10,303 nt of DNA from Nitrospirota bacterium (GTDB lineage: Bacteria; Nitrospirota; Nitrospiria; SBBL01; Manganitrophaceae). The position numbers were made by a program, and so were the translations under genes. Positions 1 to 5,234 of this stretch are shown piece by piece. How positions within the stretch are numbered: position 1 is the first letter of the stretch; each line of letters opens with the position of its first letter. The notes under the pieces are model-generated. The model was given only the letters and a program-made list of their open reading frames with translations. It was not told where the DNA came from and ran no database searches. The stretch lies in contig JAHFEM010000023.1 in the NCBI GenBank assembly GCA_023248505.1, positions 1 through 10,303 of the forward strand, read 5' to 3'.

Positions 1-222
1 TCCGTGATTCTGGTGGAACCGAACGCGGACCCGGAACCGCTGCTGCTGTTGTTGGCAGGGGGCCCGGTGCGGCGGCGCGCCGTTCATCTGCTGCGCGGCG
101 ACGGGAAGATTTCGCCGGGGCGGGATCACCGGCGCCGGTTGATTCCGCGCCTGATTGGGGATGCCCCTTTGCGGCGCCACCGGTTGGGCGGCTGGTCGAT
201 TTCGTGTTCGGGGAAGACACAT
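1..222 (-). CDS. Pro/Gln/Arg-rich protein, N-terminal part only
   Basis: An open frame begins at ATG 222-220 and runs off the left edge after 74 codons. A strong Shine-Dalgarno sequence (AAGGAAG, 229-235) sits 6 nt upstream, and the start is only 11 bp past the stop of the preceding gene, so it looks like the next gene of the same transcription unit. The visible part is dominated by Pro, Gln, Arg and Asn with a five-glutamine run near residues 57-61. There is no signal peptide or membrane segment. Third codon positions are GC-rich, as in the neighbours. A GTG at 220-218 in another frame is also open to the edge, is served by the same Shine-Dalgarno and gives a Ser/Pro/Ala-rich product, so the frame is not certain. 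By position behind a DUF4123 gene it could be an effector or an adaptor with a disordered N-terminus (inference). I do not recognise it. Confidence 0.4.
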   Translation of the reverse strand, partial: MCLPRTRNRPAAQPVAPQRGIPNQARNQPAPVIPPRRNLPVAAQQMNGAPPHRAPCQQQQQRFRVRVRFHQNHG

Positions 223-233
223 CGGTCGCTTCC

Positions 234-1001
234 TTATCCCTCGGCCATTTCCAATGAACGGCTTAAATGGTCCATCGCCGCCTGATAGAGGCGGTCCGTT
301 CTCTCTTCCTCGCCGGAGAGCGCCGCATCGTTGAGGATCGCTTCGGCCCAGGGAAACTGCGGGTCCCGGTCGAAGCCGCTCCCGATGATCAACATGTGAA
401 GCAGGTAGACCGCTCGCCCTCTCTCCCCGGCGATTCCATAACGCAAGGCCGATTCGGAGCCGGCGGCGATCAGTTTTTCGAGAAGGTCGTCGCCGAGCCG
501 CTCGGCCTTTTTCGAATGAATCTCTCGGAACAATCCGATCATTCCCGGCGTGAAATCGGGTCGAACCTGCTCCGCGGCGCGATCGGGGGTGAGCTTTCTC
601 ACCCGCAGGAGAACTTTGAGATGCTCCTCTTCGTTCTCGCCGATCGTCCGGTCGAGATCGTTCATCGCCGCTTCATACAGCGTCTGAACTTTCGTATAGG
701 GATCGGGGAAATTGCTCCGATGGAGGATGGGTCCGGCCCAGGGGAGCTGAAGGTCGGCATCAAAGAAGCTCCCGAGCATGAACATCACGCTGAGGTAAAG
801 AAAAACTTCCCGTTCGGAGAGCAACCCGTACCCGGCGGCGTTCTCCAGCCCCAGCGCGACGGTTTTGCGAAGCGAGGCGTCTCCGAGAATCTCGCACTGC
901 CCCGGAAAAAAGCGGCGCAGATGCGCGGCGAGCGGATCGACCAAACTCGGCCGCATCGACGCGCTTAAAACGTCCATCTGTTCTTTGCGGATCGTCAGCA
1001 T
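234..1001 (-). CDS. tandem-duplicated protein of a VgrG/PAAR-associated family
   Basis: A soluble 255-residue protein. The start ATG at 1001 has GGAGAAGAAG immediately upstream and lies 15 bp behind the DUF4123 stop. The opening MLTIRKEQMDVL resembles, from memory, a family of uncharacterised proteins encoded next to VgrG, PAAR and DUF4123 genes. The protein holds two copies of one unit. Residues 40-120 and 170-250 align over 81 positions without a gap, with about 33 identities by my count. Shared landmarks are G-D, E-A-Y-G, the ER-Y-L-M-GS-FD-D-Q-PWA-IL block and a closing LY-AAM-L-R. A charged linker (about 121-147) joins them. There is no signal peptide, membrane helix or recognisable catalytic motif. 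An adaptor or chaperone role in effector loading or delivery fits the context but is inference. Confidence 0.75.
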   Translation of the reverse strand: MLTIRKEQMDVLSASMRPSLVDPLAAHLRRFFPGQCEILGDASLRKTVALGLENAAGYGLLSEREVFLYLSVMFMLGSFFDADLQLPWAGPILHRSNFPDPYTKVQTLYEAAMNDLDRTIGENEEEHLKVLLRVRKLTPDRAAEQVRPDFTPGMIGLFREIHSKKAERLGDDLLEKLIAAGSESALRYGIAGERGRAVYLLHMLIIGSGFDRDPQFPWAEAILNDAALSGEEERTDRLYQAAMDHLSRSLEMAEG

Positions 1002-1016
1002 CTTCTTCTCCGGCGG

Positions 1017-1562
1017 CTACCTCTCTTGGAGAACCGGCCTTCTCTCCGTTCTCAGCGCTCCGCGATCGAGAGAGAAGCGAAGCAGGCCGGAAGGGTTCTC
1101 GTCTTCGAGAACGAACCGTTCGACCGGGCCGAAGACGGTCGAAAGCTCTTCCGCAGTGCAGGTCGGAAGATAGCTCCGGAGCACCCTCGGATCGTAATAG
1201 CGGAAGTAAAGTCTTCGGCCGCCGGCCTCTTTAACGATCAGGAAGCGGCGGAAGTGACGATAGAGGTCATCGAGGCGCGCCCGCGTGGCGAGAAGAATTC
1301 CCCAGTGATCGCCCCATCGCCGGAAGAGCCAATCGGCGAAGGCGCTCTTCGGTTGAATCTCCACCAGGTAGGGGGCGGCCCGGGCCAGCTCGTCCGGGGC
1401 CTCGCGATAGAGGCAGGCGATCAGGCAATCGGCCCCCATCACCGCCGGAAAGATGCTGTCGTGGCGCGCCGCATCGAGCAGCGCAAAGATCCGCTCGTGC
1501 CGATCCGGTTCGACCGTTTTCCAGAGGTGGCGCACTTTTTCTTCAGGCGATAATCCGAGCAT
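1017..1562 (-). CDS. DUF4123 domain protein (type VI effector chaperone family)
   Basis: A 181-residue protein that is almost entirely a DUF4123 domain. Visible family landmarks are FALLDAAR at 26-33, a CLYRE block at 50-54, APYLVEI at 63-69, a W-G-W-IL segment around 83-91, and the characteristic RRFLIV...LYFRYYDPRVLR at 105-129 followed by YLPTCTAEEL and FGPVERF. Proteins of this family act as adaptors or chaperones that load a specific effector onto VgrG/PAAR spikes of type VI secretion systems, and are usually encoded directly beside that effector. I chose ATG 1562 because GGGAGAG lies 8 nt upstream and the domain begins soon after. The same frame stays open up to 2054, but that stretch overlaps the upstream gene and has unnatural Arg/Ala/Gly-rich composition. 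The start is 20 bp behind the upstream stop, so the genes form an operon. Confidence 0.88.
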   Translation of the reverse strand: MLGLSPEEKVRHLWKTVEPDRHERIFALLDAARHDSIFPAVMGADCLIACLYREAPDELARAAPYLVEIQPKSAFADWLFRRWGDHWGILLATRARLDDLYRHFRRFLIVKEAGGRRLYFRYYDPRVLRSYLPTCTAEELSTVFGPVERFVLEDENPSGLLRFSLDRGALRTERRPVLQER

Positions 1563-1582
1563 CGAAATCGCTCTCCCGTCGG

Positions 1583-2101
1583 TTAGGCCGATCGCGCCTT
1601 CGCGCACTCTTCGCAAAACGGCGCGCCCGACTGCGCGGCGGACTTCAAGGTCGCGGCCTGCGCCGCGGGATCGACCGCCGCAAAGACGGCTTCTTCGATC
1701 GGCGGCGGCGCGGTGATCGGTTCCACCGGCTCTAACGGCGCCGGCCGCGCGACCGATGGGCGCGGCTGCGGCGTCGGCGGGGCGAGGACCGCCTGCCCCG
1801 ATCCCCCCTTGAAGGAGGAACGGGTTTTGTGCAGAACGATTTTGATCTGTTGATTGGAAATCTTGTGCGCGAGGAGCTGAAGCACCTGATGATCGTTCAT
1901 TTTGGAGAGACTCATAAAGTCGGACTGGTACGCCGTGAACCGGCGCAACAAGGCCATGCTCGAAGGGTCCACTTTGAATTTTTGGAGGAAGAGGAGGGCA
2001 AAGTCGAGGCCGCCGAGGTTCATGACGGCATCCGACGCGCTGCAGTCTTGCCACCGGCAGAGCTCGACGGTTCGGTGCCCGTCGCGGAGCAAGGTCTTCA
2101 T
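1583..2101 (-). CDS. small protein with CEEC tail, first gene of the DUF4123 cluster
   Basis: A 172-residue cytosolic protein in three parts. Residues 1-98 are a folded-looking domain with cysteines at 15 and 20 and amphipathic stretches around 45-90. Residues 103-140 are a Pro/Ala-rich linker. The short tail at 153-172 ends SGAPFCEECAKARSA. From memory, proteins with this linker plus an APFCEEC-like tail are found beside VgrG, DUF4123 and PAAR genes in Myxococcota and related bacteria; their function is unknown to me. The tail CxxC pair with Cys15/Cys20 could bind a metal or form disulfides (inference). Only a G-rich element (GGGGGG) lies directly before ATG 2101, inside a predicted hairpin. 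It is the first gene of the cluster that continues with DUF4123. Confidence 0.7.
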   Translation of the reverse strand: MKTLLRDGHRTVELCRWQDCSASDAVMNLGGLDFALLFLQKFKVDPSSMALLRRFTAYQSDFMSLSKMNDHQVLQLLAHKISNQQIKIVLHKTRSSFKGGSGQAVLAPPTPQPRPSVARPAPLEPVEPITAPPPIEEAVFAAVDPAAQAATLKSAAQSGAPFCEECAKARSA

Positions 2102-2129
2102 CGACGCCCCCCGGTTTTCAGGGGCGTTG
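2102..2129 (-). promoter_or_regulatory. hairpin abutting the start codon of the CEEC gene
   Basis: In the minus-strand transcript ACGCCCC (2127-2121 and 2110-2104 arms) pairs with GGGGCGT across a 10-nt loop, ending two bases before the AUG at 2101. The only Shine-Dalgarno-like G run is inside the stem. The pairing is seen in the sequence; sequestering of the ribosome site is inference. Confidence 0.35.
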
Positions 2130-2312
2130 CTTCCTGCTCAAACGCGGGTGGAAGATCGGCATTCGGCAGACAGTCCATCCTTGGAAAGCGCCTCTCGCAA
2201 GTGAAAGTGCGGTTCGGTTCAATCGCAGCGATCTGTCGCGTTGATTTAGAATCCCGTTCAGGAAGGACCGGGCGACCGACGAGATCCCGTCTCGGCACAA
2301 CGAAGTCGCGTT

Positions 2313-2341
2313 AACTTAAAACACTCTTCTTTCTTTGTCAA
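2313..2341 (-). promoter_or_regulatory. candidate sigma-70 promoter for the DUF4123 cluster
   Basis: On the minus strand a perfect TTGACA (2341-2336) is followed after 17 bp by TAAGTT (2318-2313), which matches the -10 consensus at three of six positions including the first two and last. Transcription would start near 2306 and give a leader of about 205 nt before ATG 2101. I see no convincing ORF in that leader. The -35 box and spacer lie inside an inverted repeat that can also be read as a terminator, so the call is tentative. Confidence 0.35.
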
Positions 2342-2349
2342 GAGGAGTG
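2318..2349 (-). terminator. inverted repeat, possible terminator of the small membrane gene
   Basis: CACTCTTCTT (2322-2331) pairs with AAGAGGAGTG (2340-2349) around an 8-nt loop: ten positions with one imperfect pair. Read on the minus strand the second arm runs into TTTTAAGTT, a short T tract. It lies about 90 bp behind the stop of the gene ending at 2438. It overlaps the candidate promoter, so it might instead be an operator-like palindrome. Confidence 0.4.
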
Positions 2350-2437
2350 GCATCGAAATGATCGAAGGAGAAGAGCGGATCGATTTAATGATGTAAGGAG
2401 GGGGATTGATACGTGTGGGCTGCGCGGGGTATGACGA

Positions 2438-2653
2438 TCATTCGTTATTCAGAATGAAGAAGATCAGAAAGACGGCGGCAAAGGCGATCAGCACGAGGAG
2501 CCTTGCCCAATGAACCACCCGCTTTTCATCTTCTTCGGAGATCACGCCGAACCCTTTCCCCCCGGTGTATCGCAGAACGACGACGAGGAGACCGAAAAGA
2601 AAAAGGAGAGCAACATCGAGTGCGAAGGGTTTCACTGATTTATATTTATCCAA
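2438..2653 (-). CDS. small two-helix inner-membrane protein
   Basis: A 71-residue protein with two strongly hydrophobic segments, about residues 11-28 and 50-68, separated by a charged loop (GGKGFGVISEEDEKR) that probably faces one side of the membrane. The start is TTG at 2653, supported by CTGGAG with 5-nt spacing; an internal GTG seven codons later is the alternative. GC-rich third positions support real coding. I do not recognise a family. Its start region lies close to a mobile-element-like junction (2670-2722), and it overlaps the truncated upstream frame by 22 bp in another frame, so its original upstream context may be lost. Confidence 0.6.
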   Translation of the reverse strand: MDKYKSVKPFALDVALLFLFGLLVVVLRYTGGKGFGVISEEDEKRVVHWARLLVLIAFAAVFLIFFILNNE

Positions 2654-2904
2654 GTGAACTCCAGAGCACCTAAAGTGGAATTTAAATTAAGTATGGTGTC
2701 CCCGGAATTTCGGAATTTTCCGAAACGCGTTCTCTTTTTGCGGTTGCCGACGCGCTCGTAGTGTTGGGCCATCCGCGCGTACCGGTCTGCAAGGTAGAGA
2801 TGCAATTCGGGATTGAGGTTGCGCCGTCCCATCGGGTCGACCGCCCAGCGAAGGAGGTGGATCCAGGCGACATCAAATCGCAGTTGCCAGATTGTTGTTT
2901 CCAT
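2632..2904 (-). CDS. 3'-truncated conserved hypothetical protein
   Basis: A 90-residue frame whose first ~58 residues look native: GC-rich third positions and the block NPELHLYLADRYARMAQHYE around residues 31-50, followed by an R-V-G-N-R-K-K-R stretch. From memory this resembles a short helical (TPR-like) protein common in Nitrospirota and related bacteria, which normally continues with K-R-x-L-x-x-K-A and a Pro/Ala-rich tail. Here the pattern stops at about residue 58. The remaining ~30 residues are translated AT-rich sequence from an apparent mobile-element end, which supplies the stop. There is no clear Shine-Dalgarno before ATG 2904, so the real start may be elsewhere. It is probably a remnant. 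Confidence 0.45.
   Translation of the reverse strand: METTIWQLRFDVAWIHLLRWAVDPMGRRNLNPELHLYLADRYARMAQHYERVGNRKKRTRFGKFRNSGDTILNLNSTLGALEFTWININQ
2670..2722. repeat. possible end of an IS200/RAYT-type element
   Basis: A sharp composition change: an AT-rich stretch with ATTAAGTATGGTGTCCCCGG (2686-2705), a direct repeat of CGGAATTT (2703-2710, 2711-2718) and inverted arms CGGAA/TTCCG (2711-2722). From memory the ATTAAGTATGGTGTCCCC phrase recurs beside REP-associated tyrosine transposases in environmental bacteria. No transposase is present here, so at most it is a solo end or scar. Confidence 0.3.
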
Positions 2905-3015
2905 CGCTCAGCCGAAGCGAGTACAGCAGGTGAATCGGTCAATTCAGTGCTACTGATCGATCACATTCATCTAGGAGTTACCGGCATCCCAGAAGGGAGT
3001 TAATAGGGTTACCTG

Positions 3016-3049
3016 GTCTTGCATTACGACAAATGTATTATTGCAAGAC
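3016..3049. repeat. short inverted repeat between TIR gene and truncated gene
   Basis: GTCTTGCA (3016-3023) and TGCAAGAC (3042-3049) are perfect 8-bp inverted arms around an 18-nt AT-rich loop. GGGT (3006-3009) and ACCC (3051-3054) outside them add a looser second layer. No T tract follows on either strand, so it is not a good terminator. The rest of the gap 2905-3090 shows no gene. It looks like a REP-like or transposon-end remnant (inference). Confidence 0.35.
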
Positions 3050-3090
3050 TGACCCTGGTCTCGCGTTTGCTGGTTGCGAACACGGAGAAA

Positions 3091-3921
3091 TTAATGAACG
3101 GCTGTTGTGTTTCCACTGCCTGTCCCCGGTCGGATTTCTCTTCGAATTGTCGCCAGCACTTCAGGTCCGCCAGTAAGACCGATGTTTCTGAAGGTGCAAT
3201 TCTCAAATCGACATCGGGACAATCCGATTGCACCGATTGCTGCATTCGAATTCATGGGTGTCCATAGCATTGCATCTGGACCGGCCGGAATCTCAAATCC
3301 GCAGGATTCGAACGCATTTCCCTCGAGAATAGCGAGCACCGCAGGACCCTGTATCACAGCATTGCGGAAAATGCGCCCGGCAATGATCGGAGATTCTCTT
3401 GCTAAGTCAGCAATCTTGATAATCCTTTTTCCGGATACCCGAATGAGTTTAGATACGGCCTTCTCGAAGTCAGGCCAAAGCTTATCGAACAGGTTATCCA
3501 GATCAGCGTCTGTCCTCCGATCTTCTTCCAGTTCCTCATTTATATGTCCTAACAGGAGACGCAAATCGGCCCGCTCGATCCGAGTGTGCTGAAACTGGGA
3601 TAGTGGACTTCCTTCAAGTGTGTTTGGTTCAAGATCGTCAATTAGGACGGTATACACGACCGGACGCTCCAGTGCTCTGGTGAGGACACCCGCCTCAAAC
3701 AGAACCCAGGGTTGATTGTAATTGTCAGGTGTCAAACAGATGACCCCTCGTTGTGATTCTGCTAGTGCGTCGGTGACAGCCGCTCTCCATTGACGACCTT
3801 TTCGGATATCTTCAGAAGATACGAATGCATCAATATTGGGAAAAACTAACCGCAGCAACTCCTTCATCTCCAGAGCTACGCCGTGACTTAATGATCCAGA
3901 CCAAGTGAGGAAAGTTCTCAT
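3091..3921 (-). CDS. TIR-domain protein with beta-helix-like C-terminal domain
   Basis: A 276-residue soluble protein. Residues 1-100 form a TIR domain of the bacterial TIR_2 kind: FLTWSGSLSHGVA at 4-16, SSEDIRKGRQW at 35-45, GVICLTPDNYNQPW at 59-72, then FEAGVL at 75-80. Glu76 is the candidate catalytic residue of an NAD-consuming TIR. Residues 105-165 are a charged helical linker. Residues 185-255 have short repeats such as FRNAVIQG, FESCGFE and CRFENCTFRNIG that suggest a small beta-helix or pentapeptide-like sensor domain. Bacterial TIR proteins often act in anti-phage defence by depleting or converting NAD after a trigger; that role here is inference. ATG 3921 has only a weak GGA upstream. 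GC content is visibly lower than in the nuo genes, pointing to transfer. No partner gene is adjacent. Confidence 0.85.
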   Translation of the reverse strand: MRTFLTWSGSLSHGVALEMKELLRLVFPNIDAFVSSEDIRKGRQWRAAVTDALAESQRGVICLTPDNYNQPWVLFEAGVLTRALERPVVYTVLIDDLEPNTLEGSPLSQFQHTRIERADLRLLLGHINEELEEDRRTDADLDNLFDKLWPDFEKAVSKLIRVSGKRIIKIADLARESPIIAGRIFRNAVIQGPAVLAILEGNAFESCGFEIPAGPDAMLWTPMNSNAAIGAIGLSRCRFENCTFRNIGLTGGPEVLATIRREIRPGTGSGNTTAVH

Positions 3922-4065
3922 TTGATTCGTCCATTTAATAGCAAATGGGCCATCTCAGCGATAAGATAGTCGGGAATGAGAGAGGCCAAATTTGGATCTT
4001 GCGGATGCAGGAATTATCCCGTTCCAGGAGTGGTTTCTATGCTGCACTGAAAAAAGATGGTACTC

Positions 4066-4146
4066 CTCTTTAAGAAATATTTCAAATGCCATCGAAAGAT
4101 TAAACAGAATTCGACCGAAACAATCGATAAGGGTTTTCTTAAAGAG
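4066..4146. repeat. 81-bp element bounded by perfect 12-bp inverted repeats
   Basis: CTCTTTAAGAAA (4066-4077) and TTTCTTAAAGAG (4135-4146) are perfect inverted copies. Inside, ATCGA (4091-4095) and TCGAT (4124-4128) form a second nested pair, with a GAATTC at the centre (4107-4112). The segment is AT-rich. No flanking target duplication is obvious and no T tract follows. It could be a MITE-like remnant, a recombination site or a structured RNA. The gap 3922-4165 otherwise shows no convincing gene. Confidence 0.45.
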
Positions 4147-4165
4147 AGACGAGAGGAGGGGTTCC

Positions 4166-4356
4166 CTACCGAGCCGCCAACCCCGTAAACACGCTGGTGG
4201 CGGCCACGGAGAATTCAATAAACGGTTGGGGCCAGACGCCGAGGAGGATCACGCCGGCGATTCCGACATAGATCACGACCTTCATCGGCATCGTGAGTTG
4301 AATGGGGGTGGTCTCTTTTGGTTCGAGGGGGTAGGTCTTCTTCACCACGCTCAGAT
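4166..4356 (-). pseudogene. nuoN: duplicated 3' end of nuoN
   Basis: The last ~63 codons of nuoN occur here a second time, stop codon included, without the rest of the gene. Against 5044-5234 I count 14 mismatches in about 191 aligned bases with no indel, so about 93 percent identity. Eight differences are silent and six change residues (for example Ala to Val, His to Gln, Ser to Thr). The match starts at the stop codon itself and fades after about 4356; flanking sequences are unrelated on both sides. A GTG at 4348 could start a 60-residue peptide but no Shine-Dalgarno supports it. It is a gene fragment, not a working subunit. Confidence 0.85.
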
Positions 4357-4432
4357 CGTGGGAGAGAGAGAATCACCATCGGCGAAAATGTTTTCGGATA
4401 AGCGTGACGATACGGAATCAGGTAAACGGACG

Positions 4433-4753
4433 CTAAGCGCCGATTCGGATGGCCTGCTTTGGCTGAATCGTACGAAGTGCCTCACGAACTTTTGGCATGA
4501 GGGGTTTGAGAGTCCCAAAGCGATTGCTTCCTGCCGCCAAGACCAACACGGCAATATTCGTATCGCGCAGATTTTGTTGGTAGGTCAGATTTTGATCTCC
4601 TGTGACGAAGACATCGAATCGACCTTCGGCCATGCGGAGCAAATCCCCGTTCTTCTTGCCGGACCAGCCTGCCTCCGGAACGGTTGTGACAGCGTGTTCT
4701 TGCAACTCCGACTTCAACCGTTTCGGAAGACATTCATCAAGCAGCACTCTCAT
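4433..4753 (-). CDS. DUF5615 PIN-like toxin
   Basis: A 106-residue protein of the DUF5615 (Mut7-C-like, PIN-fold) family. The family signature is clear: LLDECLP at 4-10 with acidic Asp6/Glu7, a W-x-G-x-x-N-G-D-L block at 30-38, and FDVFVTGDQNL at 46-56 carrying Asp47, Asp53 and Asn55. These are the expected metal-binding and active-site positions of a PIN-like ribonuclease. Such proteins are toxins of type II modules paired with DUF433 antitoxins, cleaving RNA when the antitoxin is lost. Its start overlaps the end of the antitoxin gene by 17 bp, so translation is probably coupled. It ends ~77 bp before the nuoN fragment. RNase activity is inferred from the family. Confidence 0.88.
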   Translation of the reverse strand: MRVLLDECLPKRLKSELQEHAVTTVPEAGWSGKKNGDLLRMAEGRFDVFVTGDQNLTYQQNLRDTNIAVLVLAAGSNRFGTLKPLMPKVREALRTIQPKQAIRIGA

Positions 4754-4964
4754 CGTCCTGCCTGAGGAGGGCCTGCTTCATCATTTCCAAAACGGCGGTG
4801 GCCTGGTCGCGGGTGACGGTCGGAAAGTCCTCCAGGAAATCGTCGAGGCGATCTCCCGCCTCTAAATATTCAATCAAGGTTCGAACCGGGACGCGCGTTC
4901 CGGCGAAAACAGGAGTGCCCCCTAAAATTTCATCAGAACGCTCGATGAGTTGGCTCTTCCCCAT
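4737..4964 (-). CDS. DUF433 antitoxin
   Basis: A 75-residue DUF433 protein with the standard pattern: ILGGTPVFAGTRVPVRTLIEYLEAG at 13-37 (Gly-Gly-x-Pro-Val and GTR-x-PV core), then the D-F-L-E-D-F-P-T-V-T segment and a closing helix with A-V-L-E. DUF433 proteins have a helix-turn-helix-like fold and pair with DUF5615 PIN-like toxins, which they neutralise and whose promoter they usually repress. ATG 4964 is preceded by GAGGAG at 4975-4980 with 10-nt spacing. It begins 79 bp behind the nuoN stop on the same strand; no clear promoter or strong terminator is visible in that gap, so read-through from the nuo operon is possible. Confidence 0.88.
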   Translation of the reverse strand: MGKSQLIERSDEILGGTPVFAGTRVPVRTLIEYLEAGDRLDDFLEDFPTVTRDQATAVLEMMKQALLRQDDESAA

Positions 4965-5043
4965 GGGTGAATGGCTCCTCTTTGTATGGACAATAGAAGC
5001 TTACCAGAAAAAGAGGCCGGAGACCAGGAGGAAAATAAAGACG

Positions 5044-5234
5044 CTACCGCGCCGCCAACCCCGTAAACACGCTGGTGGCAGCCACGGAGAATTCAATAAA
5101 CGGCTGGGGCCAGACGCCGAGGAGGATCACACCGGCAATCCCGGCATAGATCACGACCTTCATCGGCATCGAGAGATGAATAGGGGTGGTCTCTTTCGGT
5201 TCGAGGGTGTAGATCTTCTTCACCACGATCAGAT
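5044..5234. repeat. direct-repeat partner of the nuoN fragment at 4166-4356
   Basis: This is the genuine 3' end of nuoN, repeated in the same orientation 878 bp away. The two copies bracket the toxin-antitoxin pair, and the sequence between them (4357-5043) is absent from nuoN. Confidence 0.85.

Noticed and set aside
4..285. Plus-strand frame at the left edge
   Set aside because: It overlaps the end of the well-supported minus-strand gene and lacks a ribosome site, while the minus-strand frame here has AAGGAAG at good spacing.
1563..2054. Upstream extension of the DUF4123 frame
   Set aside because: It is out of frame over the CEEC-tail gene, has Arg/Gly/Ala-rich unnatural composition, and a good Shine-Dalgarno supports the start at 1562.
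2102..2312. Short minus-strand frames in the leader of the DUF4123 cluster
   Set aside because: No Shine-Dalgarno and Arg/Pro-rich composition; more likely untranslated leader.
4066..4146. Integron attC site
   Set aside because: Size and nested arms suggest one, but the required RYYYAAC and GTTRRRY core sites are absent and no integrase or cassette array is visible.
4057..4188. Plus-strand mini-ORF starting at ATG 4057
   Set aside because: No Shine-Dalgarno, it crosses the inverted repeat and the antisense of the nuoN fragment, and its product resembles nothing I know.
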